Positions 9,632 to 19,205 of a stretch of DNA of 64,000 nucleotides are shown in pieces. The stretch is from Mariniflexile sp. TRM1-10 (GTDB lineage Bacteria > Bacteroidota > Bacteroidia > Flavobacteriales > Flavobacteriaceae): the NCBI RefSeq assembly GCF_003425985.1, contig NZ_CP022985.1, positions 2,083,501 to 2,147,500 on the forward strand, written 5' to 3'. The notes beneath the pieces are model-generated. The model ran no database searches, was not told where the DNA came from, and worked only from the letters and a program-made list of their open reading frames with translations. Each line of letters starts with the position of its first letter. Within the stretch, counting starts at the first letter, position 1. Both the position numbers and the translations under genes were made by a program.

Positions 9632-10996
9632 ATGCCAAAAATAATACGTTTAAGCGAATTTCAATACGAAATTCCAATTTTCGCCATCAATAAAGATTTT
9701 GATGGATTTTATGCCCAATTTCTAAAAACCGATTTGGGCAAAATTTACCTTTCCACGCCTTTTTCCGAGCTTGGTCAATCTTTCAAATTGAAAGATTCTA
9801 AAAAAGGAACCCATTGCTATTTTAGTCCCAAAGGGAAAATTGCCCTGATGATGCTCAAAAACTATTATGGATGCTCGGACAAGAAACTGATCGAGCTTTT
9901 GAATGGAAATATTTTCATGCAGTTTTTTTGCGATATTCTAATTCCCATCGATAAACCGCTGACCAACTTTAAGATCGTGAGCCAAATCAGGATGGAGCTT
10001 TCCAAGGGTTTAAATATTAGAAGATCCCAAGAAGTACTTGCCAAGAACTGGATTCCTTATATGAAGGACCTGGACAAAATGTTTACCGATGCGACCTGTT
10101 ACGAGAGCGAAGTGCGTTTTCCAACCAATCAGAAATTGCTTTGGGAATGCGTTCAGTGGAACTACAGACAAATGGAATCCTTATGCCGCACTTTGAAAAT
10201 CAAATTGCCCAGGACCAAATATCTGGATTGGTGCAGACGCTATAACGAGTATTCGAAAAAACGAAAGAAACAATCCAAATACCGCACAAAAGTAACCCGA
10301 GGGTTACTGAAATTACTGTACAAACTTAACGGTGCACTGGGTCAGATAGAAAATCAATATCCATTTGAATCCACCGCTAAATACAAGCGACAACGATCCA
10401 TTATTGCCAAAGTTTACCGGCAACAGGCACAAATATTTAAAACAGGAAAAAGTGTTCCCGATAGAATCGTAAGCATCAGCAAAAGTTACATTCGTCCAAT
10501 TGTGCGGGGCAAAGAAACCAAACAGGTAGAATTTGGAGCAAAAGTGAACAAAGTTCAAATAGACGGAATCAATTTTATTGAGCATATCCAGTACCGTGCC
10601 TTCAATGAAGGGACCCGTTTGCAGAGCAGTGTATCTTGCGCCCAAAACCTGACCAAGACTAAAATAAAAATACTGGGGGCAGATGCTATTTATGCTACCA
10701 ATAAAAACCGAACATTTACCTCAAGTCGCAAAATCCAGACCGATTTTATCAGAAAAGGAAAGGCTGGTAAAAACGAAGAACAGCGTAAAATTTTGGCCAG
10801 AGAAATCAAAAAAGAACGTTCCACACGTCTTGAAGGAAGCTTTGGTAAAGAAAAAGAACATTACAACCTGAAAAAGATCAAGGCCAAAACCCAAAAGAGC
10901 GAGATTCTCTGGATTTTCTTCGGAATCCATACAGCCAATGCTCTTGAAATTGGAAGAAGAATTTACAGCTCTCGATTTAAAAACTTAGCTGCTTAA
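9632..10996 (+). CDS. DDE transposase (IS5/IS1182-like, DUF772-type N-terminus)
   Basis: A 454-residue transposase from the ATG at 9632 (a GTG one codon upstream is also possible). The N-terminal part (about 20-105) resembles the DUF772 domain: a Tyr/Phe-rich helix region ending in LIELLNGNIFMQFFCDI. The catalytic triad is visible as D153 in MFTDATCYESEVRFPT, D351 in ILGADAIYATNKNR and E401 in TRLEGSFGKEKEHY. The FGAKVNKVQIDG segment preceding the second Asp is typical of the family. It is complete, so the element may still be active. The IS family assignment is from memory of these motifs and could be refined by ISfinder. Confidence 0.85.
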   Translation: MPKIIRLSEFQYEIPIFAINKDFDGFYAQFLKTDLGKIYLSTPFSELGQSFKLKDSKKGTHCYFSPKGKIALMMLKNYYGCSDKKLIELLNGNIFMQFFCDILIPIDKPLTNFKIVSQIRMELSKGLNIRRSQEVLAKNWIPYMKDLDKMFTDATCYESEVRFPTNQKLLWECVQWNYRQMESLCRTLKIKLPRTKYLDWCRRYNEYSKKRKKQSKYRTKVTRGLLKLLYKLNGALGQIENQYPFESTAKYKRQRSIIAKVYRQQAQIFKTGKSVPDRIVSISKSYIRPIVRGKETKQVEFGAKVNKVQIDGINFIEHIQYRAFNEGTRLQSSVSCAQNLTKTKIKILGADAIYATNKNRTFTSSRKIQTDFIRKGKAGKNEEQRKILAREIKKERSTRLEGSFGKEKEHYNLKKIKAKTQKSEILWIFFGIHTANALEIGRRIYSSRFKNLAA

Positions 10997-11097
10997 AAAA
11001 ACGAAAGCTAACTTCGATGGGATACTTGTGTCCTGTTGGAAACAAAAACGCATTCTTTTCTATAAAATTATCCTTAAAAAACTCCAAATAACAAAAA

Positions 11098-11132
11098 TGA
11101 CCGATTTTGAAAATCAAAATCGGTCATTTTTT
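11098..11132 (+). terminator. Strong hairpin terminator at right end of IS
   Basis: A perfect 12-bp stem (TGACCGATTTTG / CAAAATCGGTCA) with a 5-nt loop is followed by six T. It is probably part of the IS end. Confidence 0.8.
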
Positions 11133-11198
11133 ATGTTAGTTTTACTCAAAAGTACTCTTACTTCTGAATGTGCCTTAATAGTTAACACTCCAAAATAT

Positions 11199-11233
11199 AA
11201 AAGGCTGTCTTGAATTCTCAAGGCAGCCTTTTT
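11199..11233. terminator. Bidirectional terminator
   Basis: A nearly perfect 15-bp stem (AAAAGGCTGTCTTGA / TCAAGGCAGCCTTTT, one G-U pair) with a 4-nt loop carries A and T runs on both sides, so it can act in both directions. It lies between the IS and the convergent ppc gene. Its core resembles the ssb terminator at 19147-19178. Confidence 0.85.
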
Positions 11234-11239
11234 ATTGTA

Positions 11240-11315
11240 GAACTCGTTTAAACTTTCTTCAATTGGACAAAAAATGACTAATTTTCACTTCCATCAAAAA
11301 AGTTTAAATGAGTTC
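11240..11315. repeat. Palindromic intergenic repeat, family B copy 1
   Basis: The left arm begins GAACTCGTTTAAACTTT and the right arm ends AAAGTTTAAATGAGTTC; they are inverted copies matching at 18 of 20 positions, separated by 36 bp. The same arms occur at 37255-37302 around a shorter centre. It lies just downstream of ppc. Confidence 0.7.
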
Positions 11316-11342
11316 ATATTAAAAACGTAGTGCTTTTAAATG

Positions 11343-13931
11343 TTATGCTGAATTTCTACTAGCATTAATATTTCCAAAAAGAGAGCGTGTCACAATCTTC
11401 TCAAAAATCTTAATTTGCTCGGTATCTTTTACGTCTTCTTTTTCCAGTTCCTGAATCTTTTTAAGTGCATACTGCTGTATGGTAAGCAACGGTAAAACAA
11501 TAGATTCCCTAACTTCAATAGAAGCCTTTCCAGAAGGTTCGTTTTCCATTAATTGTTTGTAACCCGTAAGTTTTAACAATAATGTTTTTGTTGTAATATA
11601 TTCGCTGTAAATAATATTCCAAAAATCGCCAAATTCTTCATCTTTAGACATGTATTTTGTTAAGTCGAAAAATGATTTTGTTAAACTCATCATGCTGTTT
11701 TCCAGTAAAGTTTTAAAGAATTTAGAATTTTTATATAGAGCTTCTACTTTGTTAAATTCACCTTTTTCTTCATATTTTTTCAATGCTGTTCCAACGCCAA
11801 AAAAACCGGGAACATTTTGTTTTAATTGGCTCCAAGACCCCACAAAAGGAATGGCTCTTAAATCAGAGAAAACTAATTTATCTGAAGAACCTCTTTTTGA
11901 CGGTCTGCTTCCAATATTGGTTTTAGCATAATATTTTAAAGTACTCATGCGTTCCAAGTACGGAATGAACATGGGATGGCTTTTAAAATCTTTATAAGCT
12001 TGGTAGCTTGTTTCGGCTAAATCGTCCATGACCATTCTATCTTCATCAGATAGTTCATGTTTTTCTTTTCCTAAGCGGTTAAACATGCCCGAACTTATAA
12101 GCTGTTCTAAATTGTATTGAGACGAATCTAAAGTTCCAAAATTAGAACTTATGGTTTGTCCTTGAACGGTAAGCTGTACCTCTTTATCTTCAATTTTAGG
12201 CCCTAAAGATGCATAAAACTGGTGTGTTTTTCCACCACCTCTTGCCGGAGGACCTCCACGTCCATCAAAAAATATAGCAGTAATACCATATTTTCTAGAC
12301 ATTTCGGTAAGCATTTCTTTTGCGGTATAAATACCCCAGTTAGCCATTAAATACCCGCCATCTTTTGTGCCATCAGAAAAACCTAGCATAATAGTTTGCT
12401 TGTTGCCACGGCTTTTTAAATGTGTCATGTATGCTGGATTTGTATATAATTGCTCCATGACGGCAGGGGCATTTTCTAAGTCGGTAATGGTTTCGAAAAG
12501 CGGTACCACATCTACGGTTAAGTCATCTTTAAATGCCACTATTTTAAGCATGGCAAAAAGCTGCATCATATTTAAAGCCGTTTGGTTGTTGCTAATAATG
12601 TATCTATTAGCGCCGCGCTCGCCATTACTTTCCTGTATATCTTTAATAGCCTCGATGGTTTTTAAAGTGTTGTAAACCATTTCATCATCAAACACATTGA
12701 TATCAACACTGATATCTGTAACTTCCGATAAAATTTTAATTTGTTCAGCTTCAGATAAATCGTGGTAGTTTTTTGGGAATGATGTGTTCCCATTGCTAAT
12801 TAAATGGTCAATTACTGTTGTAAAAACATCATGGTGGATTCTGCTATCTTGTCTAATATCCAGGGTTGCAAAATTATATCCGAATAAATGGATGCGGTTA
12901 ATTAAGCTATTTATTTCATTAACGTAAAGCGATTGGAATTCTTCAACAATAACGTTTCTAATACTTAATAATTCTTTAAGAAACGCTTTTGAAGTAATAG
13001 CTTCAGGGTAGTCTAAGTTGATGCTAAAATTGTAGAAAATAGTTTCTAAGCGTATAATGCGTTCCTCTACACCTCTAAAAGTAAGTTTGCGTCTTAAGTT
13101 TTTTAAGTCGGCATAATATTTTTTTAAGATAGCTTGTTTAAGCTTTTTTGCTACGCGAAGGGTGGTGTCTGGTTTTACAAACGGGTTTCCATCGCGGTCA
13201 CCACCTGGCCAAAAACCAATATTGATTATTTCGTTGTGTTTTTTACCGTCATCGTAAATATTCTGTTGGATGTAATTATAAATTTCTCCAAAAGATTGAT
13301 AAAAAACATTTTCTAAATACCATATTAAGCTTTTTGCTTCGTCATAGGGTGTTGGCTTTTCGTGTTTAAAGAAAGGCGTTTTTCCTAATTGAGCAAATAG
13401 GTTGTTAATTTCAGATAGGTTATTTTTTTTAATGGCCTCTGTTAAATCCGTAATAATACCAAGTACAGAGCCCGGATAAAATTGTGTTGGATGTGCAGTT
13501 AAAACAATGCGTACTTTAAACTCTTCGAGATAATTTTGTAAAGCTTCCAAATTGTTGTTGGAAACGGCCGATTCTTTAAGGTTTCTTAAAGTGCCAATAC
13601 CTTCCATGTTGTTTACAATAGGGAAAGCGGCATCTTCAACAGCATCAAATAAAACCACTTGGCGTTCTATATATTGTATAAACCTAAAAAGTAGATTTAT
13701 TTGGCTTTCCTTAGAACGTCTTCCTTGGTATTTTTTAAAGAACGTATCAACGATGGTGGTTGGGTCGTCTCCATTTTTAAATCCTTTTTGGCAGGTTTCA
13801 TGAAACAAAGGCAGTAACGCCCCTGTTTTTGTAATAGCATCAAAAGGTAAGGTCATAAATATACTATTGTATATTTGGTATTTAGACAGTACGTGTTGTT
13901 TGAATCGTGTTAATTTCGGTTCTACAGACAT
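11343..13931 (-). CDS. ppc: Phosphoenolpyruvate carboxylase
   Basis: This anaplerotic enzyme carboxylates PEP with bicarbonate to oxaloacetate in the cytosol. It has 862 residues, close to the 883 of E. coli. Visible signatures are VLTAHPTQ with catalytic His147, GGDRDGNPF (about 245), GFSDGTKDGG, and the glycine-rich FFDGRGGPPARGGG. The last replaces the more common GRGGSVGRGG; I believe this form is usual in Bacteroidetes PEPC. The RAIPFVGSWSQLK and GFFGVGTAL segments and the C-terminal NINASRNSA are as in the family. The ATG start gives MSVEPKLTRFK. It stands alone, convergent with the IS. Confidence 0.96.
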   Translation of the reverse strand: MSVEPKLTRFKQHVLSKYQIYNSIFMTLPFDAITKTGALLPLFHETCQKGFKNGDDPTTIVDTFFKKYQGRRSKESQINLLFRFIQYIERQVVLFDAVEDAAFPIVNNMEGIGTLRNLKESAVSNNNLEALQNYLEEFKVRIVLTAHPTQFYPGSVLGIITDLTEAIKKNNLSEINNLFAQLGKTPFFKHEKPTPYDEAKSLIWYLENVFYQSFGEIYNYIQQNIYDDGKKHNEIINIGFWPGGDRDGNPFVKPDTTLRVAKKLKQAILKKYYADLKNLRRKLTFRGVEERIIRLETIFYNFSINLDYPEAITSKAFLKELLSIRNVIVEEFQSLYVNEINSLINRIHLFGYNFATLDIRQDSRIHHDVFTTVIDHLISNGNTSFPKNYHDLSEAEQIKILSEVTDISVDINVFDDEMVYNTLKTIEAIKDIQESNGERGANRYIISNNQTALNMMQLFAMLKIVAFKDDLTVDVVPLFETITDLENAPAVMEQLYTNPAYMTHLKSRGNKQTIMLGFSDGTKDGGYLMANWGIYTAKEMLTEMSRKYGITAIFFDGRGGPPARGGGKTHQFYASLGPKIEDKEVQLTVQGQTISSNFGTLDSSQYNLEQLISSGMFNRLGKEKHELSDEDRMVMDDLAETSYQAYKDFKSHPMFIPYLERMSTLKYYAKTNIGSRPSKRGSSDKLVFSDLRAIPFVGSWSQLKQNVPGFFGVGTALKKYEEKGEFNKVEALYKNSKFFKTLLENSMMSLTKSFFDLTKYMSKDEEFGDFWNIIYSEYITTKTLLLKLTGYKQLMENEPSGKASIEVRESIVLPLLTIQQYALKKIQELEKEDVKDTEQIKIFEKIVTRSLFGNINASRNSA

Positions 13932-14305
13932 AAGGTAGTTCAGTTCTATTGAAAATTAACCATAAAAGTAAGGAAGCTTTAATTAACGAACATAGAAAAT
14001 TCAAAATTTTATCAATTTTTGTTATTTACTGAATTCTGATTGAGAATAATTAAAAAAATGTTCACTTAATCTGAATCTTTATAACCTTAATTTCTTTGCA
14101 ATACTTTAAAGAAGCAACGTAAAGGGTGCCTTTTTTTAAACAGCTCCATTTAGAAGTATGACAATTGTCATGTTTTGTTTTGTTATTTAGTTGGTACTTC
14201 GCATCTTTTAAGTCATTCATAAATTTGTTCAAAACAAAAGGAAATTACAATTACCATTTTTGAATAATATGAATACTTTGAAAGTATTTTATAAACACGA
14301 AACAA
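13932..14305. other. Divergent spacer ppc / 609-residue gene
   Basis: 374 bp without ORF. It must hold both promoters. TACTTTTA on the minus strand, shortly upstream of ppc, resembles the -7 consensus. No other structure was recognised. Confidence 0.3.
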
Positions 14306-16135
14306 ATGAATAAAACCCATACATTCCACATTCCTGTCATGGGAATTGGATTTACAATAGACGCACCGTTAAAAGTTGCTCAATACGGAATAGACTCTGT
14401 AATCTCATTGGTCGATGATATTTTGATTGAGAAATTGAGAAAAATGTATAGCGAAAAATTTGAAATTCCCTATACCGAAATAACTGATAAAATAGATGAT
14501 TTTAGAGCAAAACGAATTACATCCTATTTGAATATGATGAGCGATTTGGTCGATAAAAAATTTGAAGCTTTAAAAATGGGTGCTACCGAAAAAGGGGAAG
14601 AGCTAAAAGCTTATATAAATATGCTACCATCAAGCTCTAAGGTTAAGCAAGAGTTTAATAAGCTAACAGAAAAAGGATTTAATATTTCAGAAATTAAACA
14701 ATGGGCTTCACAAAACCTAACCAAAGGGAGTATTGATGTCAATATTATGACGAAAGTCGATAAAGACAACTATATAAAAAACGAAAAGTTGCCAATTGAG
14801 TATAACGATGCCCATGCCGCTTTACGAGGTTTTGCCAATAGTAAACTAAAATCTTCGGTGGTATTGTCGGCAGGAATGAACCCCAGATTGTATGCATACA
14901 TGAGCCAGTTCGATGATTTTTATCCAACAGAAGACGGTACTTTTAAAAAGAAAATTATCTTAAAAGTGAGTGATTACAGATCGGCGTTAATTCAGGGTAA
15001 ATTTTTAGCAAAAAAAGGACTATGGGTATCAGAATACAGAATAGAGTCTGGACTTAACTGTGGCGGGCATGCTTTTGCTACTGATGGCTATTTATTAGGA
15101 CCTGTTTTGGCAGAATTTAAAGAAAAAAGAGAAGAGTTAAGAGCATCTGTAGAAGCTATTGTAAATCAAGAATTACTTAATCAAGGGCGAGCCATTTCAA
15201 AAACACCTTTAAGCATCAGGGTTTCGGCTCAAGGCGGTGTCGGTACACACGAAGAGCATGAATTTTTGCTTAACCAATATCAATTAGATGCTGTGGGTTG
15301 GGGAACGCCCTTTTTATTAGTGCCAGAAGCAACAACGGTTGATGAAAAAACCATGAATCAATTGATGCTTGCTAAAGAAGAAGACTTGTATTTAAGTGAC
15401 ATTTCACCCTTAGGCGTACCATTTAATAACCTCAGATCGAATACCAAAGATTTAGAAAAAGAAGCGCTGATCAGTAAGGGCAGACCAGGAAGTTCGTGTC
15501 CTAAAAAATTTGTAGCCTTAAATAAAGAATTCAAAGAAACAGGGATTTGTACAGCATCTAGGGAATATCAACATCTAAAAATAAAAGAATTAGATAAAGC
15601 CGGTTTGCCTTTAAACGAATATCAAAAGGAATTTAATAAAATAACCGAAAAATCGTGTACCTGTGTAGGTCTAGGCACTTCGGCATTGTTGGCTTATAAT
15701 TTAGATACGAAGGTTGAAGGCGAAGGCGTTTCTATTTGTCCAGGACCTAACATGGCGTATTACTCAAGAGTCATGAGTTTAAAGAATATGACTGACCATA
15801 TTTATGGACGAGACAACATGATTTCTAGAACCGATCGCCCGAACTTGTTTGTTAAAGAGCTCACTATTTATATTGATTATTTAAAAAATAAATTAGAGGA
15901 AGTAAAAACAGTAATGACCAATAAAGAAGAAAAATACTTGCTGACCTTTACCCATAATTTAGGCGAGGGTGTTGCTTATTATAAAACCTTGTTTAATGAG
16001 TTAAAAAGTACGTTTCAAGATATAAAAGACGAAGTGTTAGATGCGTTAGCCAACGGTGAAAAATCATTAAGTTTAATAGCTTTAGAAATCCAAGATTTAT
16101 CAATTCAAAACCAGAAAACACAAGTAGCTGTCTAG
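14306..16135 (+). CDS. Conserved protein of unknown function with GGHAF and Cys motifs
   Basis: I do not recognise a characterised function. The 609-residue soluble protein starts HTFHIPVMGIGFTIDAPLKVA and has no signal peptide or membrane segment. Striking conserved-looking motifs are NCGGHAFATDGYLLGP (about 250), RPGSSCPKKF, GICTAS, KSCTCVGLGTSALL and SICPGPNMAYYS; these hold six Cys in the C-terminal two thirds. The first strand-like segment and the GGH motif recall TIM-barrel flavoproteins of the nitronate monooxygenase/IMP dehydrogenase type, and the Cys set could bind an Fe-S cluster. Both ideas are inference. The stop codon TAG is provided by the left end of an inserted palindromic repeat at 16132, so the native C-terminus may differ slightly. 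Confidence 0.8.
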   Translation: MNKTHTFHIPVMGIGFTIDAPLKVAQYGIDSVISLVDDILIEKLRKMYSEKFEIPYTEITDKIDDFRAKRITSYLNMMSDLVDKKFEALKMGATEKGEELKAYINMLPSSSKVKQEFNKLTEKGFNISEIKQWASQNLTKGSIDVNIMTKVDKDNYIKNEKLPIEYNDAHAALRGFANSKLKSSVVLSAGMNPRLYAYMSQFDDFYPTEDGTFKKKIILKVSDYRSALIQGKFLAKKGLWVSEYRIESGLNCGGHAFATDGYLLGPVLAEFKEKREELRASVEAIVNQELLNQGRAISKTPLSIRVSAQGGVGTHEEHEFLLNQYQLDAVGWGTPFLLVPEATTVDEKTMNQLMLAKEEDLYLSDISPLGVPFNNLRSNTKDLEKEALISKGRPGSSCPKKFVALNKEFKETGICTASREYQHLKIKELDKAGLPLNEYQKEFNKITEKSCTCVGLGTSALLAYNLDTKVEGEGVSICPGPNMAYYSRVMSLKNMTDHIYGRDNMISRTDRPNLFVKELTIYIDYLKNKLEEVKTVMTNKEEKYLLTFTHNLGEGVAYYKTLFNELKSTFQDIKDEVLDALANGEKSLSLIALEIQDLSIQNQKTQVAV

Positions 16136-16298
16136 TGTTAAGTTAAGCATAATTTAGCCAGCCCAAGTCTTGTTCTTTTTCCCTTTTATTTCGTTAAAAA
16201 AAACGTACCGTAGCTACAGCTATGCTAAGTTTTTTAGCCTTATAAAAGAAAAAAATAATGGCGACTTAACCGACATATTACACTTAACCCAACACTAG
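16132..16298. repeat. 167-bp palindromic element (MITE-like, family C)
   Basis: The ends are CTAGTGTTAAGTTAAG (16132-16147) and its inverted copy CTTAACCCAACACTAG (16283-16298), matching at 14 of 16 positions. The interior has a second large inverted repeat around GTAGCTACAGCTAT, flanked by an A8 and a T6 run, so the whole element can fold as a long hairpin. Its TTTCGTT...GCT...AAAAA interior resembles that of the family-A element at 57858. No ORF. It abuts the upstream gene so closely that it supplies the stop codon. Confidence 0.7.
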
Positions 16299-16328
16299 TA
16301 TTCGTATTTAATTTGAATAATTCCCCTA

Positions 16329-16384
16329 AGAAACAGTTTAAGTTTTGTTTATTGATGCTTTTAGATAAAATTTAAACAGTTTCT
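16329..16384. repeat. 56-bp palindromic repeat, family A copy 1
   Basis: It begins AGAAACAGTTTAAGTTTTG and ends AAATTTAAACAGTTTCT; the ends are inverted copies. It differs from the copy at 41964-42019 by only two bases, and both are internally deleted, inverted versions of the 160-bp copy at 57858-58017. Confidence 0.75.
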
Positions 16385-16631
16385 AAGGCTCTGCCTCAAG
16401 GATAGTCAGTTTCAATTAATTTTTTATTTGAAGGAGTTTTTGTTTTAGTAAATAAATATGCCTTTGATTAAAAAGAATTTAAAAATTTAATAAAAAGATA
16501 AAGACCCATTTAATTCTCACTCATTTTTTCTATTAATCTCAGTTCAATAAGATTATAATTAAGATATTTGTATAATAATTGAACAGCATAAGAAGATTTT
16601 CTTGTGTAGCATGTTGAAGATTAAGAGAATC
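16385..16631. other. Upstream region of nadA
   Basis: About 245 bp, AT-rich, without supported ORF. A GATATTTG stretch near 16564 is the nearest thing to a -7 box. No NAD-responsive riboswitch or operator was recognised. Confidence 0.3.
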
Positions 16632-17558
16632 ATGGACTTAGTAAAAGAAATAAAGCGTCTAAAAGAAGAGAAAAATGCGGTTATATTGGCGCATTATTAT
16701 CAAGTTGCAGAAATACAGGATATTGCCGATTATGTTGGTGATAGTTTGCAGTTGTCACAAAAAGCAGCTGAAACCGATGCTGATATTATTGTATTTGCAG
16801 GGGTTCATTTTATGGCAGAAACTGCTAAAATATTGAACCCAACCAAAATGGTGGTGTTGCCCGATTTAAAAGCGGGTTGTTCATTGGCAGATTCTTGTCC
16901 GCCGGAAGCTTTTGAAAAATTCACGAAAGCCCATCCCAACCATGTGGTTATTACCTATGTGAATTGTTCCGCCGAAATTAAAGCATTAAGCGATATTGTT
17001 TGTACATCGTCTAACGCTGTAAAAATTGTAGAATCCATCCCAAAAGAAACGCCTATTATTTTTGCTCCGGATAAAAACTTAGGGCGTTATGTTAGTAAAC
17101 AAACGGGCAGGGATTTATTACTTTGGGACGGAAGTTGCATTGTACATGAAGCGTTTTCAATAGATAAATTAATTGAGCTTCATAAAAAATACCCAGATTA
17201 TAAAATTATTGCGCATCCAGAATCTGAGGAACATATTTTAAATACGGCTACCTACATTGGTTCTACTTCAGGGATGATAAATTTTGTGAAGGCGCATCCT
17301 GAAGAAAAATTTATTGTGGCTACCGAAGCGGGTATTTTACATAAAATGCAATTAGAAATGCCTGATACCGAATTAATTCCTGCGCCAGCAGTTGAAGACA
17401 ATACCTGCGCTTGTAGCGAATGCCATTTTATGAAAATGAACACGCTACAAAAACTATACGATTGTCTGTTAAATGAAAGCCCTCAAATAGAAGTACCGGA
17501 ACACATTAGAGAACGTGCTTTATTGCCAATAGAACGTATGTTAGAGCTTTCTAAATAA
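16632..17558 (+). CDS. nadA: Quinolinate synthase
   Basis: NadA condenses iminoaspartate with dihydroxyacetone phosphate to quinolinate in NAD biosynthesis, using a 4Fe-4S cluster. The 308-residue protein from the ATG at 16632 starts [24 protein letters not shown], the family start. The frame is open up to a TTG at 16602 and another ATG at 16611, but these add a tail not usual for the family. Visible motifs: [13 protein letters not shown], the cysteines of [17 protein letters not shown] and DGSCIVHE, and the C-terminal [11 protein letters not shown]. The gene is one base upstream of nadB, which makes its substrate iminoaspartate. Confidence 0.95.
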   Translation: MDLVKEIKRLKEEKNAVILAHYYQVAEIQDIADYVGDSLQLSQKAAETDADIIVFAGVHFMAETAKILNPTKMVVLPDLKAGCSLADSCPPEAFEKFTKAHPNHVVITYVNCSAEIKALSDIVCTSSNAVKIVESIPKETPIIFAPDKNLGRYVSKQTGRDLLLWDGSCIVHEAFSIDKLIELHKKYPDYKIIAHPESEEHILNTATYIGSTSGMINFVKAHPEEKFIVATEAGILHKMQLEMPDTELIPAPAVEDNTCACSECHFMKMNTLQKLYDCLLNESPQIEVPEHIRERALLPIERMLELSK

Positions 17559-17559
17559 C

Positions 17560-19119
17560 ATGATTAATACAGACTATTTAGTAATTGGATCTGGCATTGC
17601 AGGTTTAACTTTTTCAGTTAAAATAGCCGAAAAATTTCCAAACAGAACCGTTGTTATTGTAACCAAGGCCAACGAAGACGAATCGAACACCAAGTATGCA
17701 CAAGGTGGTGTTGCCGTTGTTTTGGACAAAGAAAAGGATTCCTTTAAGAAGCATATTGAAGATACCCTAATTGCAGGTGATGGTTTGTGCAATAAAGAAG
17801 TGGTTAAAATGGTTGTTGAAGAAGGCCCCAAACGTTTAGAAGAACTTTTGCTTTGGGGAGCTAATTTTGATGTAGATGCTGGAGGTGAATTCAATTTAGG
17901 AAAAGAAGGCGGCCATTCAGAATATCGTGTTGTACATCATAAAGACATTACGGGTTACGAAATAGAACGCGCCTTACTTAAACGTGCCCATCAATTACCC
18001 AACATCACTATTTTACCTCATCATTTCGCCATCGATTTGGTTACAAACCACCATATTGTCAACGATACATCCGAAAAAGTATCCTGTTACGGTGCTTATG
18101 TTTTCGATCAAAAAACCGATAATATCTTCACTATAAAAGCAAATAGTACCCTTTTAGCTTCTGGTGGTATTGGTTGTGTTTATGGTCATACTACAAACCC
18201 CATTATTGCTACGGGTGATGGTATCGCTATGGCTTATAGGGCAAAGGCTAAAATTAAGGATATGGAGTTTGTGCAATTTCACCCAACGGCTTTGTACGAA
18301 GCAAAGGGCGAATCGTCATTCTTAATTTCTGAGGCCGTTAGAGGTTTTGGTGCGTATTTACGAAACAAATCGGGACATCGATTTATGCTGGATTACCACG
18401 AACAAGCCGAATTGGCATCGCGCGATATTGTTTCGCAAAGTATCGATAGTGAATTGAAAAAATCAGGTGAAACACATGTGTATTTAGATTGCACCCATTT
18501 AGATATGGATGCTTTTAAAAATCACTTTCCCAATATTTATAACAAATGCTTAGAGCATCACATACAAATTGAAACCGATTGGATACCTGTTGTTCCGGCA
18601 TCTCATTATTTATGTGGCGGCATTAAAGTGAATAAAAAAGGAAAAACAAGTATTTCCAATTTATTTGCCTGTGGTGAATGCTCCAGAACAGGATTGCATG
18701 GAGCCAACAGACTTGCTTCCAATTCGTTATTGGAAGCCTTGGTGTACGCGCATAATATTTTTAAATACCATAGTGAAAATGACTATGAAGTAGCCGATGT
18801 CATAATTCCGGATTGGAATGATGAGGGTACAACAATCCCGAAAGAGCATATTTTAGTACAGCATAATTTGAAACAAATGCAGGCTTTAATGCGAGATTAT
18901 GTGGGTATTGTAAGAAGTAATAAACGTTTAAAACAAGCGATAAAGCATTTAGATTTAATTCATAATGAGGTTGAAGAACTGTATAAAGAATCTAAAATAT
19001 CAACCTCGCTTTGTGAGTTGCGTAACATGGTGAATGTTTCTCATTTAATTGTAGAACAATCTTTAAAAAGAACCGAAAACAAAGGCGGTTATTTCAATAT
19101 TGATAATGTAGACAAGTAG
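17560..19119 (+). CDS. nadB: L-aspartate oxidase
   Basis: NadB oxidises L-aspartate to iminoaspartate, using FAD, for NadA. It has 519 residues, the usual length. The N-terminus carries the FAD-binding GSGIAGLTFSVKIAE, followed by SNTKYAQGGVA. The active-site region shows EFVQFHPTAL, ASRDIVSQSI, HYLCGGIKVN and CGECSRTGLHGANRLASNSLLEALVYAH, as in the succinate dehydrogenase/aspartate oxidase superfamily. The start ATG lies one base after the nadA stop, so the pair is co-transcribed. No nadC is adjacent in this window. Confidence 0.96.
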   Translation: MINTDYLVIGSGIAGLTFSVKIAEKFPNRTVVIVTKANEDESNTKYAQGGVAVVLDKEKDSFKKHIEDTLIAGDGLCNKEVVKMVVEEGPKRLEELLLWGANFDVDAGGEFNLGKEGGHSEYRVVHHKDITGYEIERALLKRAHQLPNITILPHHFAIDLVTNHHIVNDTSEKVSCYGAYVFDQKTDNIFTIKANSTLLASGGIGCVYGHTTNPIIATGDGIAMAYRAKAKIKDMEFVQFHPTALYEAKGESSFLISEAVRGFGAYLRNKSGHRFMLDYHEQAELASRDIVSQSIDSELKKSGETHVYLDCTHLDMDAFKNHFPNIYNKCLEHHIQIETDWIPVVPASHYLCGGIKVNKKGKTSISNLFACGECSRTGLHGANRLASNSLLEALVYAHNIFKYHSENDYEVADVIIPDWNDEGTTIPKEHILVQHNLKQMQALMRDYVGIVRSNKRLKQAIKHLDLIHNEVEELYKESKISTSLCELRNMVNVSHLIVEQSLKRTENKGGYFNIDNVDK

Positions 19120-19146
19120 AAAGACAACTACTGGACTTTCCCAAAC

Positions 19147-19178
19147 AAAAAGAGGCTGCCTTAATTTTAGGCAGCCTC
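19147..19178 (-). terminator. Terminator for ssb (minus strand)
   Basis: A 9-bp stem GAGGCTGCC / GGCAGCCTC closed by further A-T pairs is followed, on the minus strand, by five T. It lies 28 bp after the ssb stop and also sits between the convergent nadB and ssb genes. Confidence 0.8.
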
Positions 19179-19205
19179 AAGAACATGAATTTAAAGAACA
19201 ATGGT

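Larger units (their letters stand above)
9579..11132 (+). mobile_element. Insertion sequence (IS5/IS1182-like), boundaries approximate
   Basis: A single transposase gene is bracketed by two hairpins: AACCCCG...CGGGGTT at 9579-9616 just before the start codon, and a 12-bp perfect stem at 11098-11126. Such structures commonly shield IS genes from outside transcription. I could not find clear terminal inverted repeats or a target-site duplication, so the ends are only approximate. The higher GC of the ORF compared with its neighbours also marks it as acquired. Confidence 0.6.
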
